This document shows, one piece after another, positions 1 to 12,100 of a DNA stretch of 64,000 nucleotides. The notes under the pieces are model-generated. The model made no database searches, was not told the origin of the DNA, and saw only the letters and a list, made by a program, of their open reading frames with translations. Location of the stretch: the NCBI GenBank assembly GCA_951812925.1, contig OX638369.1, positions 22,349,329 to 22,413,328 of the forward strand, given 5' to 3'. Both the position numbers and the translations under genes were made by a program. How positions within the stretch are numbered: the stretch's first letter is position 1; each line of letters opens with the position of its first letter. This stretch comes from Calliopum simillimum (lineage: Eukaryota > Arthropoda > Insecta > Diptera > Lauxaniidae).

Positions 1-170
1 CCATATATAAAGTTGAACCTCTTAAATTTTAGAACACAAACATTTTTCATATTCAGTTCCACTTTTCGGTTTTTAAAATGGTTTGAGAAGCATCAAATAT
101 TCTCTGAACTGGACCCAGCAAAGTTTTGGTTTTTTATACAAGTTTAAACCAGTCTTATATGCATATGTAT

Positions 171-732
171 TAAATGAGGAGCTATTTTTCAAAAGGGCGT
201 AAAACTATGTTAAACAAATTTTTAGTAATGAGAAAAAACTTTTATGGGCTGTTTACAATAACATATTTTTTTTTTTTAATTTCTCCTGTATTACAGTGAG
301 TTGACCAAAGATTCTAATCCACTTAACATTTTTGTTGTAACATATTTGTAGAAATTGCAAAAAGTAAAAAACATTTGGAAATAATTCCTTTTGTTCTTAT
401 CTCACTCTTATTTCACCATTTGGAAGTTTATTTTGATGTCTATAGGCATGTAAGCACCTATATAGCCTGGGGCATACAAAAAATATTAAAAGTTTTTTCG
501 GCCACTATTCAAAATACGTCTTTTTGTATCAAACTCTAAAAATTTCTATGAAATAAGCCCTTTTGTTCTGAAATGCGACTTTTGATCATGATTTTATCTT
601 AGAAAAATGCATTTTTTGTGATGAATTTTGGACTAGAGGATGCATTTTAGCATAGTAATGGCAGTGGCATCCTTAGGTTTGTTCGAGGTTGGAAGTGGTT
701 TTACGCCCTATTGAAAAATCACTCCTCATATA
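171..732. mobile_element. MITE with about 32-b terminal inverted repeats, TA-flanked
   Basis: The sequence beginning ATGAGGAGCTATTTTTC (174) and running to GGGCGTAAAAC recurs in inverted form at 697-729, ending CTCCTCAT. The two arms match over about 32 b with a few substitutions. TA lies just outside each arm (171-172 and 731-732), the target duplication expected of Tc1/mariner-type elements. No transposase can be read in the 480-b interior, so this is a non-autonomous copy. The superfamily is inferred only from the TA. Confidence 0.65.
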
Positions 733-1130
733 TACTCATGTGGGAATTACAAATTTATTACGTTTTCACGTTAACAACATTTTCTTAAGTGTTTTGAGCA
801 ATTTAAAATGGTAGTGAATCTTCTTTTAAATATGGTTTTAACCTTTGGGTGAACTCTTTTGGCATATGATAGCTTGATGTAATATTTTCTGAAAATTTTA
901 AATATTGTAAAAGAGATCCTGCGAAGCGTAACTTCGATGTGTTACAATAAAAGTATAACGTTCCACAGGAAAAGTACCATATTCTCTAAAAATCAATTTC
1001 TGGCTTCTTATATTTTGAAAAAGATATTTTATTTTGCATAGAAAAACACCTCGATAATGCAAAAATTTAAAAAAATCAATGAGTTATGGCATTTTGAAAA
1101 AATAATAATAATTGATTTCTGTTGAGTGTA
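733..1130. other. No gene seen
   Basis: AT-rich sequence without a credible open frame, RNA gene or recognised repeat boundary. Confidence 0.5.
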
Positions 1131-1640
1131 GTTAAAAAAATGTTTTTTTTTTTTTTTTTTTTTGTATGGGAAAATGCCCCAATTGGGCTTTTGCTTCTAT
1201 GGGAGGTGAAACACCCTCTTGATCGAATTCGCTCAATTTTTTTTTTCTGAGCTTGTGCTTGCAATTTGTAGTATTTATGTGAATTTTAGTTGCATTGTCG
1301 GGAAAAATACCCCAAAAGCTGCATTTTGAATATATTTTTTGTATGAGTTTTAGGCGTTTTCGTTGACCGATTTCGCTCATTTCCAATCCCACTAGTTAAT
1401 TTTGACAACGAATTCAGTGTACTAAATTTCATTGAATTATCTTGCTCAGCTATCCCAAAAAATATATTTCCACGCACACCCATCCAGCCACCCAGCCAGA
1501 CAGACGGACATGGAAAAAATTTTTACGCAAAACTAATATTGCGAAATCTCTATACTGAGCACTTAGAACAGTTCTCTAAGTTTTTATAAAAATCTGAGAA
1601 CTTAACTGCAAATTTCGAAAAATTTGAGATGGAGTATTAC
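1130..1640. repeat. Interspersed repeat, GGGAGGTG/CACGCCC family
   Basis: Starts after a poly-T tract and contains the GGGAGGTG box, a GCATTTTGAATATATTTTTT stretch and a CAGCCAGACAGACGGACATG segment. The same elements in the same order occur at 35250-35840. The tail (1553-1632: ACTGAGCACTT, AACAG, TTTTTATAAAAATCT, GCAAATTTCGAAAAATTTGA) recurs at 21655-21735. No coding capacity is seen; the short minus-strand frames here are broken up by low complexity. It is a dispersed non-autonomous repeat whose class I cannot assign. Confidence 0.6.
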
Positions 1641-1956
1641 TCAATTAATTTTACTTCTGAAAAGATATGTTAGATTTTTTTCCGGTTTATTCTTAATATT
1701 TCAGGTTTTTTTACATTCTTCAACCATCTTAATTTGTTGTGACTTTAAAATATTTTTCGACTTAAACAAAATATTTCAATATGATTCAATATGTATTGAA
1801 ATCTTTAAAAAGCCATTTAAAGATAAAAAAGAGACTTATCGAAAGATATTTAATAAATTCTGTGTTGCATAGGCGATCACGATCAAATCAAATTGATTAA
1901 ACATAGTCTAGTTACAAAGCAAACAAAAATAGAGGGAAAAAAGAGTCAGAGTTTCA

Positions 1957-2189
1957 TATCGTCACTATACAAGTGAGATATTTAAATTTTGAATAATCAG
2001 TTTTTGTTTTTTTGTATAGAAATTGTTATTTTGCTTACGTTTTCATTATAAAGATAAACAATTTTTAGAAGAGATATGGCTCAATAGATCTTTTTAGTCT
2101 AAAAACTATAATTTTTTAGGAGATATTTAGAAAATAACTCAATACTCTGTAAAACTGACTAAGTGCTTTTCACTTGTATAGTGACGATA
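1957..2189. mobile_element. Short MITE with 18-b TIRs, TA-flanked
   Basis: TCGTCACTATACAAGTGA at 1959 is repeated in perfect inverted form ending at 2187 (TCACTTGTATAGTGACGA). TA flanks both ends. The element is only 233 b and AT-rich with no open frame, which fits a miniature Tc1/mariner-type element. Confidence 0.7.
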
Positions 2190-4580
2190 AATGCATGATT
2201 TTGTTGATCTGATAAATATACTTGAAGACAACTTACCTCGAGTATGAGAACTTTTAATAAACTAAACAAGCTTAAAATTCATGTTAACTTAAAACTAAAC
2301 TTAACTTAACTAAACTTAAAGCTGAACTTTCGAAAAAAAAATTCTCAATTGATGTTAACTACAACAAATGAAACGTGTAAAAATAATTTCATGAAATCAA
2401 AGTGGTTTTAAAAAAAAAGTCATGTGAACAATCTACGATTTATTTTTTTTTTTTTTTTTTTCTTTTTGCTAAGGCTAATTTTACATTGTCCGAAAATTAA
2501 TTTTGTTCCTTAATAAAACACATGTTTTTAACTTTATCAAATCAATAACTTGTTCTGAAATCAAATTGTAAAAAAAGTGGAACGCGCCTCTCTTACATAC
2601 AAACGTGCCAAGTATTTCATTGAAAACATAAAAAAAAAAACAAGAAGATAAGCAGACAAAAAGATAATTTTCAATATATTTAATTAAATACAAAAAAAAA
2701 ATAGATTATCTTATTTTATAGATATTCACAAATGTATATCAAGGACAAGTAGAACAGACTGACTTACTGTATTCTTAGGTTTATACATACATACATATAA
2801 GAAATATCAATATCAGTATTTGATTTAATTGATAATAATGTTTACAACTTTTTTACCTACTTAAATGATTTAATTCTAAGCACATACATATGTACTATTT
2901 ATGAATAAAAGTCTTTAGTTTAATATTTGTAATTTGCGCTTGTTAAGATTGTAAAAATCGGGTCAAGTTCAGCTTTTTTTTGAAAAGAAATTTTAGGTTA
3001 TCTAAGTTTTTATTTAGATATAAGTTTTTTTAAGATTTTTAATATAATCATTGTTATTAACTGAGTACTATCTTTCTAATAAATAATTTAAATTCCCAAT
3101 AATTAAGAAATTCCATAATGTCCTACTATCAATCAGGAAAAAGTCAAAAAAATGCTGTTTCCCATCAATTACACATTTTGTGATAAGTAGTAATTCATCA
3201 TACCAATTTCGTCAGAACGGAAAATTTAAAATTAATTAATTGTTTCGTCGGTATGACATTAATTTTTAAAAAGTTAGCTTATCAGATTTAATCGAACATC
3301 TGGCATTGATAGCATTTTTGTGCATACAATATACGAGTACCTTATAATTTGTTTACTCATGCAATCACGTGCCCAAAAAAATTTGGGATTCAACGTTTTT
3401 TGCTTTTTTTTGATTCATCAGATAAAGCCGGCCGTCTCATGCTCTAACAAGTGGAGGTTAATCTAATTAATAGCATGTTAGTTACTTGTGAGCATTGACG
3501 TTAGTTGTAACCATAAAATTCTTACTTATGTGACACTATCAATAGATAAAGCCCACAATGTTTAATTACGTTATTGAGTGATTACATTATATACGATTCA
3601 ACAATGTGCTGGATTTACAAATGGAATTTATTAACTATTTATTATCATAAACTTTGTTTTTTGAAAACTTTCAATAAATCATGTCGAAAATTGTAAAACT
3701 CAATGACATGCGTTTGAGTGATTACTTTTTTGTTGATTGACTCAGAGCTATGATTAACAATTAAACAAAAATATTTTTTTTTTTTACAAATGGTACGTAT
3801 ATCACACAAACATACTTTGCTTGGATTTTATACTAAACGAAACTAATTACACACTCCGACAATGGTTTTCCATTCTTAATTTTTATTGAGGGTTATTAAA
3901 TGTTGTAACTTTTTTTTACAAATCCGCCCGACAAGAAATTAGTTCAGGAATTCCAGTTTAGGATCAGCTCCGGATCAGGTATTCTTTAAAACGGCCATAG
4001 GATCAGTTTCTCATCAGGATCTGATACTAAAAATTTTAATAAGGTCCTACTAAGTTGTTTGAATCAGTATCGCATCAAACTTCCTGAACTAAATCATATG
4101 TAGGAGTTTAGTTCATCTAATTCAGTCCTTTTGTAATACATATTCCTTATCAAAACATCCACGGAAAGTTTTCTCCAACACATTTTAGATGGTTGTCATG
4201 TTCATTTCATAACAAATGCATGTAAAAGCCCAACGAAAACGGAAGCGCATTGAAACGACGCATAGGGAAACAAGTAGCTACTTCCAGTGCTGTTCACACT
4301 GTTTATCTTTTTTAACACAGCATGCCCTAGTGAAGATGCACATCTTCAGAAGCACATGAAATATGCGTACAATACGTTTCCGTAGAAGTTTTGGAAAATT
4401 TTAAGTTCAATTTTACAAAAATTACTTTTTTTCTGTAACTTTTGATTTATTAACTTTTATAAGCAATGAAAAAAAATAGAATTTGAAAAAATCTGTATTC
4501 TACCAGAGATCAGATGTGCTTCTATTGTGCTCTTTTTGGAAGCAGCTTCATTTCTTCCCGTTGGGAGCAAACATATTAAT
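2190..4580. other. No gene seen; AT-rich with a GATCAG-rich patch at 3945-4130
   Basis: No convincing reading frame. Poly-T and poly-A runs lie at 2443-2461 and 2629-2640. At 3945-4130 variants of GGATCAG and CATCAGG recur every 20-30 b, a degenerate microrepeat that resembles the GATCCGA-rich patch at 5565-5790 on the other side of the next element. Confidence 0.45.
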
Positions 4581-5499
4581 TAGAGTAGAACGGGGCAATG
4601 TCGTGCACTCAACTTTGACATGCTCGTAAAGCCGTACATCTCAAGCGAATGCGACGAGTAAGTATCCGATCGAAAGATACTTTCGTTGGTTACATCCATG
4701 TGTAACAACATTTGTGTAGCGAGAAATTGTGTTTGTGTAAGTGAAGAAAAAAAAAATGTGCACGACATCACCCCCCTCAAAATTTGTGGGGTTATGTCGG
4801 GCATTGTTTTCCGAGTATAGTAAAGGTACCAAAATGTGTGAGAAATGATAGGTAGTAGTTCTATTAGAGGAGATTTAGCATTATCATGTATTTATTCATT
4901 ATTATACAAGTGAGAAGTACATAATATGTAGTGTAGAGTAGAACGGGGCAATGTCGTTCACTCAACTTTGACATGCTCGTAAAGCCGTACATCTCAAGCG
5001 AATGCAACGAGTAAGCATTCGATCGAAAGATAATTTCATTGGTTACATTCATGTGTAACAACATTTGTGTAGCGAGAAATTGTGTTTGTACAAGTGAATG
5101 TGCACGACATTACCCCAATGGTCGTTTTAAAGGTCAACTTCGACAACTCAGTGAAGCCCAAATTTTTTTGGAAATCAAATACTTCTTTTCTTTGGCAGGA
5201 TATTTCGTTTCAGAAAACACTTACCTGGTATATTTTCCCGGAAGGAAAATTATTTTTCTGACCCGATGAAAAAACACTTTTATCGTCCCGAAAGCGTACT
5301 TTTTGAAAAAAAGGTTACTCTGTAGAGACGAACTGTTGAAAATTGCTAGTATTATGTGCATAAGCTCAGTAGGTCAGCAGGTCCCTACCTTACGAACAGT
5401 TGGTAAATCATTCAATTCCTTGGGCTAAAACAGCCAGTGCACGACATTACCCCCTGCACGACATTACCCCCTGCACGACATTACCCCGTTCTACTCTAA
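4581..5499. mobile_element. MITE with internal direct duplication and 17-b tandem repeats
   Basis: TAGAGTAGAACGGGGCAATG opens the element at 4581 and its inverse (CATTACCCCGTTCTACTCTA) closes it at 5499. The first 180 b (4581-4770) are directly repeated at 4934-5112, so there are two left ends and one right end. Near the right end a 17-b unit (CTGCACGACATTACCCC) is tandemly repeated about three times (5435-5487), built from the TIR sequence itself. No transposase is present. Either one copy inserted into another or an unequal exchange duplicated the left end. Confidence 0.7.
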
Positions 5500-6049
5500 T
5501 GTTACAAAATATTTTAAGAAAGAATTTTGTTGACAGACGCAATTAAAATAAATTTATATAGATGTGATCCGATTTTCAATAATAAATATATTACTTTTCT
5601 GATCGGGAATCGATAAATATTCTGATTCGTTTCTGAAAACTATTTGAGATCCAGATCGGATCCACTCCAACAGATCGGGTCCGTTTCATATGAGGTGCGA
5701 CGTTTATTCGTCATTGTCGGATAAGAAAGCCTGACTAGTTACTGATTATTCTTCAGGCAAACCCGATCCGAATCGGATCTGAACCATATATATAAATATA
5801 TATATATATATATTAGATATACAAAGGGTTTTGTTTACGTTTCACATATGTCATTATACCAGGGACCATAAATGAGCTTTTCCATTTTGTACCAAATAGC
5901 AAAGGAAGTGCTAAGTGCCCAAAAAGTACCAAAATTATTTAACATGTACATTTGTGGCCAAATTTTGAGCATTAGGTGATTCTAGTTTTCAAAAATTCTT
6001 GATAAGTAGTCTCCAGTTTACCATTTTGTAGTTACTTTCTGAAAAGTTT
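5500..6049. repeat. GATCCGA-rich microrepeat and (TA)n; no gene
   Basis: 5565-5790 contains many GATCCGA, GATCGG and GATCAG variants, including the palindrome GATCCGAATCGGATC near 5766. It is followed by a (TA)n tract at about 5785-5815. No coding frame. Confidence 0.5.
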
Positions 6050-6530
6050 TTCGGGGAAGGGCAGCTTCAACTTTCGCTCTGGAGATGTAAATAGACATTA
6101 TCACTTTTGTTGGTGACTTTTTTTATCTTGCTTTAATAGGAATATTCGCTCCTTCCGGTCTCAAAACCATGGACTGTTGTTTGGTTTCTGGGTCGCACTG
6201 ATAAAGTTCATCACCTGTTACAATTTTATTGAAGTTTATACAAACATTGTCTGTTTACATATTTTTCATTAGGTATTATGTAGAACGTACTCGAACTTCT
6301 CTTTAGACCACAATTAAAATTCAAAAAACTCATCGAGCAGACTTCTTCGTGTGCAGCAAATTACTTATTATCCAATATTTGCGACATAGCCATGAAATTT
6401 AACCCCGAATCGTCAGCAATCATTTCTCGTGTCAATGGTGGATCTCTGTCTACTTAAGCCATGACCGGGTTCTCTCATCGGTCGAAGATTTTGGCTGACC
6501 ATATCGTAGCTCGTTTCTATAGAAAATAGT
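6050..6530 (-). pseudogene. Mariner transposase relic
   Basis: On the minus strand the reading around 6240-6060 gives V-T-G-D-E...CDPETKQQSM, which matches the first catalytic-Asp block of mariner-family transposases (usual form TGDETW..YDPETKRQS). It is followed by the residue pattern KKSPTKVIMS, where intact copies have the SKVKTML block. Further upstream (6490-6380) IADDSGLNFMAMSQIL fits the helix-turn-helix region. Frameshifts and in-frame stops break it. No TIRs could be found, so this is an old, decayed fragment. The family call rests on motif similarity only. Confidence 0.6.
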
Positions 6531-7650
6531 GCATGAAAATCTCGTTTTCTGTATTTTTAACGAAGAATAACTCAGAATTCTGACTAAATTCAGATTCATA
6601 AATTTATAGTTATTGAAACTAGAAAGATAAGACAATGTTTTTTTTTGTTTTTCTTTTAATAGAAAAAAGTGAATTTTTTTAAATTTTTTCATTGCCTTTG
6701 TTCAGATAGAAATATAAAGTTTATAATTATCGTTTTTTTTTTTTCTTCTACCAAAAAACAGCTCTAATCTTGTTGATATTTTTTGATGTCAACTGTGTTT
6801 AAAATGTGACTAATTTCCAAATTTCCAATGAGTTTAGACCCAAAACGAAGTATAATCAATAAGAACTTGAGTAGGCGCTAATTTTACTATTATATAGTAT
6901 CTTATCGAATTTTTACTACATGTACTAAAAAATTATATTATGCGTGGTTAAAAATTAACTAAAAAAGTATTTTTATTATTTTCTAATTTATGCCCCAAGA
7001 CTTTTTTTTAACTTGTAACTAAGCTACAACTTCGATAAAAAAGTCTAAATTCAAACAATGAATCCTCATATATCTTATCCAGAATGATAATCATTACGTG
7101 CATAATGACAGAATAATATCTATATAATGATACCTTTATACCATACCCTACATAATCTTGCACTGATAAACATTGTCTATATAAGTATAATAGATATCCA
7201 GGTATTCAATATTAAGCTCTTACATATTTATTTGATAATTTTTAATGATTTTGACAAATAGCAAGCATTAAATTAAATATTTACAAAACACTTAAAAATC
7301 ATAGTTATTTTTATATCAAGTAGCTTATTTAATAGTTTTCATCAACTTATGTGATTAGTTGGTAAAGTAAACAAGAAATAATAATGCACTTCAGATAGTG
7401 GGGAGTAATTTTGATTTTAATGGAAACATAATTACACGGAAATTTTCTGCAACAGAATAACAAGAATGACGCTTATATCAATCAACCTACCGATTTTTGT
7501 TGCCTGGTATCTTATCAGTAAATTGGTTTTTGGATAGCAAAAGGAAATTTTACTTTGCGCTATTATTTAGTCAAAATTTACTAAGATAACAAAAAAATCT
7601 CATAGAAATGCAACGAGTCGGCCAAAAATCATTAAGAAACTGTTCAAGAT
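6531..7650. other. No gene seen
   Basis: AT-rich sequence with poly-T runs and no credible coding frame, TIR pair or tandem array. Confidence 0.45.
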
Positions 7651-7663
7651 TTGTTACTTTGCA

Positions 7664-8841
7664 AGACTGAGAACTGGCAATTTTGGAAGCAAAACAAAAC
7701 TAGCAACGTACATAAAAAGTTTAATAAAAACTTGCTCAAAATTTATCTCGTTGTGTATAATATCGCTTAACAGAGGACTGACGATTTTCTGTAATTATTA
7801 TATTTATTTATAAAAAAAGCATTTTCAGGTACTGTTAAAAAATTTTTTAAAAAAAAAAAAACTTAGTATTGCGTATAACCTCACCTGACAGAGGACTGAC
7901 AATTTTACGTGGTTATTTCAAGTGAACAAATAAAGCAAAAAACCAAAATAAATGTGATGTATTCTAAATGAAAAATCTACATTTCTTCACCGTGCAGAGG
8001 ACTGACACTTTCGCAACGTAGTCATGATAAATTAAAAGTTGTAAAAGTCATGATGCACAAAAAAGACAATTATGTTAATACATAAAAACATCTCAAATTA
8101 CTAGGAAATTGCATCATTGAATGTAACAGAGGACTGACCATTTTGTAAGAATTTGAAAAAAATGGAAGAAACAGAACTCTATAACATGGGTAATAAAGCT
8201 TTTTTAAAATTTTATCTAGTTTTACATTTTACGCCTGGCAGTGGACTGACAATTTTGTGCGATTATCGTAATTTAACAAAAAATTCATGAGTCGTTGCCA
8301 AAAAAAAAAAAATACAAAGTTTTATTTCCAAGGATTTTTTCAAAGGTCATGGGACTGACTCTTTACATAATGATCACTCTTGTATATAAGTGACAAAGCA
8401 GGTGTAAAACTAAGAAAACATTTTTAATACATAAACTCACCAAAAATTATCTGTGACTCATCTTTTCTTATAACAGGGGACTGACGGTTCCGCAAATAGA
8501 AAAGTACGTAAAAAATTCTCAAAACTTATAGTATTACTTAGTATTATTATGATGATCATTCCCAAAAAAAAGTGAACATATGCTGTAAAACTATAACTTT
8601 TTCAAAAGTTTAACGGTGCTTCTGCATGACGATCGTGTTCCAACCAAGAGATATTCAAAATGTTTGAAATATAAGTTAACACATTTAGGTTAACGTGCTA
8701 CTCATTATTGAAGGCAACAGGGGACTGACGGTTGCATAAATTAATCAAATTTGATGCGAAAAAACAGAAACATTGATTTTCTTATAAAAATAACTCTGTA
8801 AATTTCTCTTGTTTCATCATTTCGCGTGACAGCGGACTGAC
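7664..8841 (+). repeat. Array of nine CAGNGGACTGAC cores in non-alignable spacers
   Basis: GGACTGAC occurs at 7775, 7893, 7999, 8131, 8243, 8352, 8478, 8722 and 8834, all on the + strand. Spacings are 118, 106, 132, 112, 109, 126, 244 and 112 b; the 244 equals about two units, as if one core were lost. In eight of nine the core is CAGNGGACTGAC; the 8352 copy has CAT. Downstream is usually (A/G/C)NTTT. A weaker copy (CAAGACTGAG) sits at 7662, one period earlier. The spacers are AT-rich and do not align beyond a loose ATTTATCT-like word. The array ends about 340 b before the Vha100 ATG. Function unknown. Confidence 0.85.
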
Positions 8842-9154
8842 AATTCTTCATAATTTTTGTATTTGAATCAAATGGGGCTTTAAATAACACAATACCCTGT
8901 ATTAGCTTGTAAATAAAAAAGTACATACATCACAACAACGTTATCTTCAGTTGTACGTTATCAATCATAATGGCAATATTTAAATTTATTATCGCCCATA
9001 AAATGTCGACAACCCTATCGATTACCAATCAATCTGCTAAGCAGCACCTTCATTAGCGGTACCAATCATAAATGTTTAGTTTGAATTGTTGAACTCAACA
9101 ATTAGCAGATAATCGAATTTCGAATTTCTATAGCGTATTTCATTTGCTCTTTAC

Positions 9155-9156
9155 AG
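9155..9156 (+). promoter_or_regulatory. Probable 3' splice site of a 5'-UTR intron of Vha100
   Basis: CATTTGCTCTTTACAG ends at 9156, 28 b before the start codon, with a pyrimidine-rich tract. It suggests that an untranslated first exon lies upstream and is spliced to 9157. I could not locate that exon. If it lies beyond 7664, the GGACTGAC array is intronic. Confidence 0.45.
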
Positions 9157-9184
9157 AAACTGAGAGCAAAACGTACTCCTCGCC

Positions 9185-12100
9185 ATGGGTGACATGTTTC
9201 GCAGCGAGAAAATGGCCTTGTGCCAAATGTTCATACAGCCTGAGGCTGGCTATGCATCAGTAGCTGAATTGGGTGAAATTGGCTGTGTGCAATTTCGTGA
9301 TGTAAGCTTCAAGTTCGAAAAATTCTTCGAAAGAAATAAACAATAACTTTTCTTTATCTTTCGACAGCTGAATTCCTCAATCAATTCATTTCAACGCAGA
9401 TTTGTCAATGAAGTGCGCCGTTGCGATGAACTTGAACGTCGCATACGCTATATAGAAAACGAACTCCACAAAGATGAAATACGTATGCAAGAGATACGCA
9501 TACAAGATGAACCACCACCACCAAATCCACGTGAGATAATCGATTTGGAGGCACATCTGGAGTCCATAGAAAATGAAATACGTGAACTTTCACAGAACGG
9601 TGCCAATTTGGATCAGAATTACTTGGGCATGTGCGAATTGAAACATGTACTCGAGAATACCGAAGGATTCTTCTCTGAAAATGAAGTGCTTAATTTAGAC
9701 ATCAACCGCTACAAAGATCCCACTATTGATACCACCACATTTGCGCAACATGGTCAACTGGGTTTTGTAGCCGGTGTCATTAATATGGAACGGTTTTTTG
9801 CCTTTGAACGCATGTTGTGGCGCCTATCACGCGGTAACATTTTTCTCAAACGGAGCGATTTGAGTGACACCAGCAAAGATCCAGAAACTGGACGTCCCAT
9901 ACAGAAGACGGTGTTCGTTGTCTTCTTTCAGGGTGAACAGCTGAAGCAACGCATTAAAAAAGTTTGCGATGGTTTCCATGCATCCGTTTATCCCTGTCCG
10001 AGTGCAAATGATGAGCGCCAGGATATGATTAAAGAAGTGAGCGTGCGTATAGCTGATTTGACTATGGTGCTAAATCAAACGGCAGATCATCGTAATCGTG
10101 TGCTTATTGCTGCTGCCAAAAATACACCCAAATGGTCTATCATGGTTAAAAAGATGAAGGCCATCTATCATACGTTGAATCTCTTCAACATGGATGTCAG
10201 CAATAAATGTCTCATTGGTGAAGGTTGGGTGCCAAAGAGTGATTTACCTAGAGTACAGGTTGCCCTGGGGAAAGGTTCGTCAAAAGTGGAGAGTACCATA
10301 CCGTCTTTCTTGAATGTCATACAGACAACGGAGCAGCCGCCATCGTATACACGCACAAATAAATTTACGCGCGGTTTTCAAAATCTTATTGAGTCATATG
10401 GTTTGTCATCGTATCGTGAGGCAAATCCTGGCCTATACACTTGCATAACATTCCCTTTCCTCTTCTCTTTGATGTTCGGTGATGCTGGCCATGGCATGAT
10501 ATTGTTACTCATTGGCGCCTGGATGACAATCTGGGAGAAGAAATTAAGCGAACGTAAAGGCGAAATTTGGGGTATGTTCTTCGGTGGACGTTATATCATC
10601 CTACTTATGGGTCTTTTCTCCATCTACTCCGGTTTCATCTATAACGATGTCTTTTCCAAATCGATGAATATATTTGGTTCAAAATGGATCATACCGTATA
10701 ATAAGTCGACAGTGCTTGAGAACCCTATGCTACAGCTGGCACCAGATTATTCGACCACTGGTGTTTATCCATTGGGTTTAGATCCCATTTGGCAATTAGC
10801 GGATAATAAGATTATCTTTCAGAATGGTTTTAAAATGAAACTTTCCATTATTATTGGCGTGGTACATATGACTTTCGGCGTCTGTATGTCATTGGTCAAT
10901 CATTTTCATTTCAAAAATTATTCAAGTATTATACTGGAATTTATACCACAAATATTATTTTTGCTACTGCTCTTCGGTTATATGGTCTTCATGATGTTCT
11001 TCAAGTGGGTAAGATATTCGGCAGAGGAAGCGCCACCACTATCGCCTGGCTGTGCACCATCGATTTTGATACTTTTCATTGATATGATGTTGTTTAAGTC
11101 TGAAACGGTAGAGGAGGGTTGCAAAGAGTACATGTTCGAGGGACAGGATACATTGCAAACAATATTTGTTCTAGTTGCTTTAATCTGTATACCATGGATG
11201 TTGCTTGGTCGTCCATTCTATGTTATGTGCAAAAGACGTGGGAGTCCAAAGGTATAGCTATATATATAAAGAGGTTTCTGGATTTACAGCATTAATTTTT
11301 TGTACTTTTTTACTTATAGACTTCTCATAGTGAAAACGGAGTGATTGCCACCAATCCTCAAAATGGCAAAGTTGTACCCGGCCCCAATTCAGCACCAGCT
11401 CCATCAACAAGCAATCAAGATAGTCATGGTGGTGGTGGTGGTCATGGTGATGATGAACCTATGAGTGAAGTTTTCATTCTCCAAGCCATTCACACCATCG
11501 AATATGTGTTGAGTACAATTTCACATACAGCATCGTACTTACGTTTGTGGGCTCTATCGCTGGCACATGCACGTAAGTTTTATTTCGTAAATTTTTAGAG
11601 ACGTTTTTTTTTAACATACCGATACTTTTGAAACTGAAGATTTCACGATATTTTTCAATAAGTTCCGAAAAAAAATTGTTTTGAAGAATTTTCCAAGAAA
11701 TGTCCTATTTTTTTTTTTTTTTTTTTGTCCACCCTTATAAATTAAAAAAACAAATCTATTTCATAGATTTATCCAACGAAGGTACGTGTTTGTCCAAATT
11801 TTTTTTTGTTCGAACTCAAAATGTCCACCTACAAAGAGAAAATTTCTAAGAACAAATATATTTATTTTTGAAAATTGATTTAATTTTTTCTATATGTTCA
11901 TGTTTGTCCAAGGATTATTTTCGTTTGTACAGTTTATTTTACAGTCAAATGTCCTTTTTCTTCCAAGCATTAGTTTCGTTTGTCCAATTAATTTTTCCAT
12001 CAAATGTCCATATTCGACCAAGATTATTTTCGGTAGTCCAATTTATTTTCTTATCAAATGTCCATGTTCGTCTAAGCATTATCTTCTTTTGTCCAATTTT

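Noticed and set aside
7664..8841. CRISPR-like array of short repeats and unique spacers
   Set aside because: Repeats of 8-12 b and spacers over 90 b in a fly-like genome with no cas genes; the similarity is only in layout.
7664..8841. Array of micro-exons, each starting after CAG
   Set aside because: Every core follows CAG or CAT, but no consistent 5' splice site follows the cores (only the 8131 copy has GTAAGA), so exons cannot be defined.
9405..9593. Minus-strand frame opposite Vha100 exon 2
   Set aside because: Antisense shadow of a well-supported exon.
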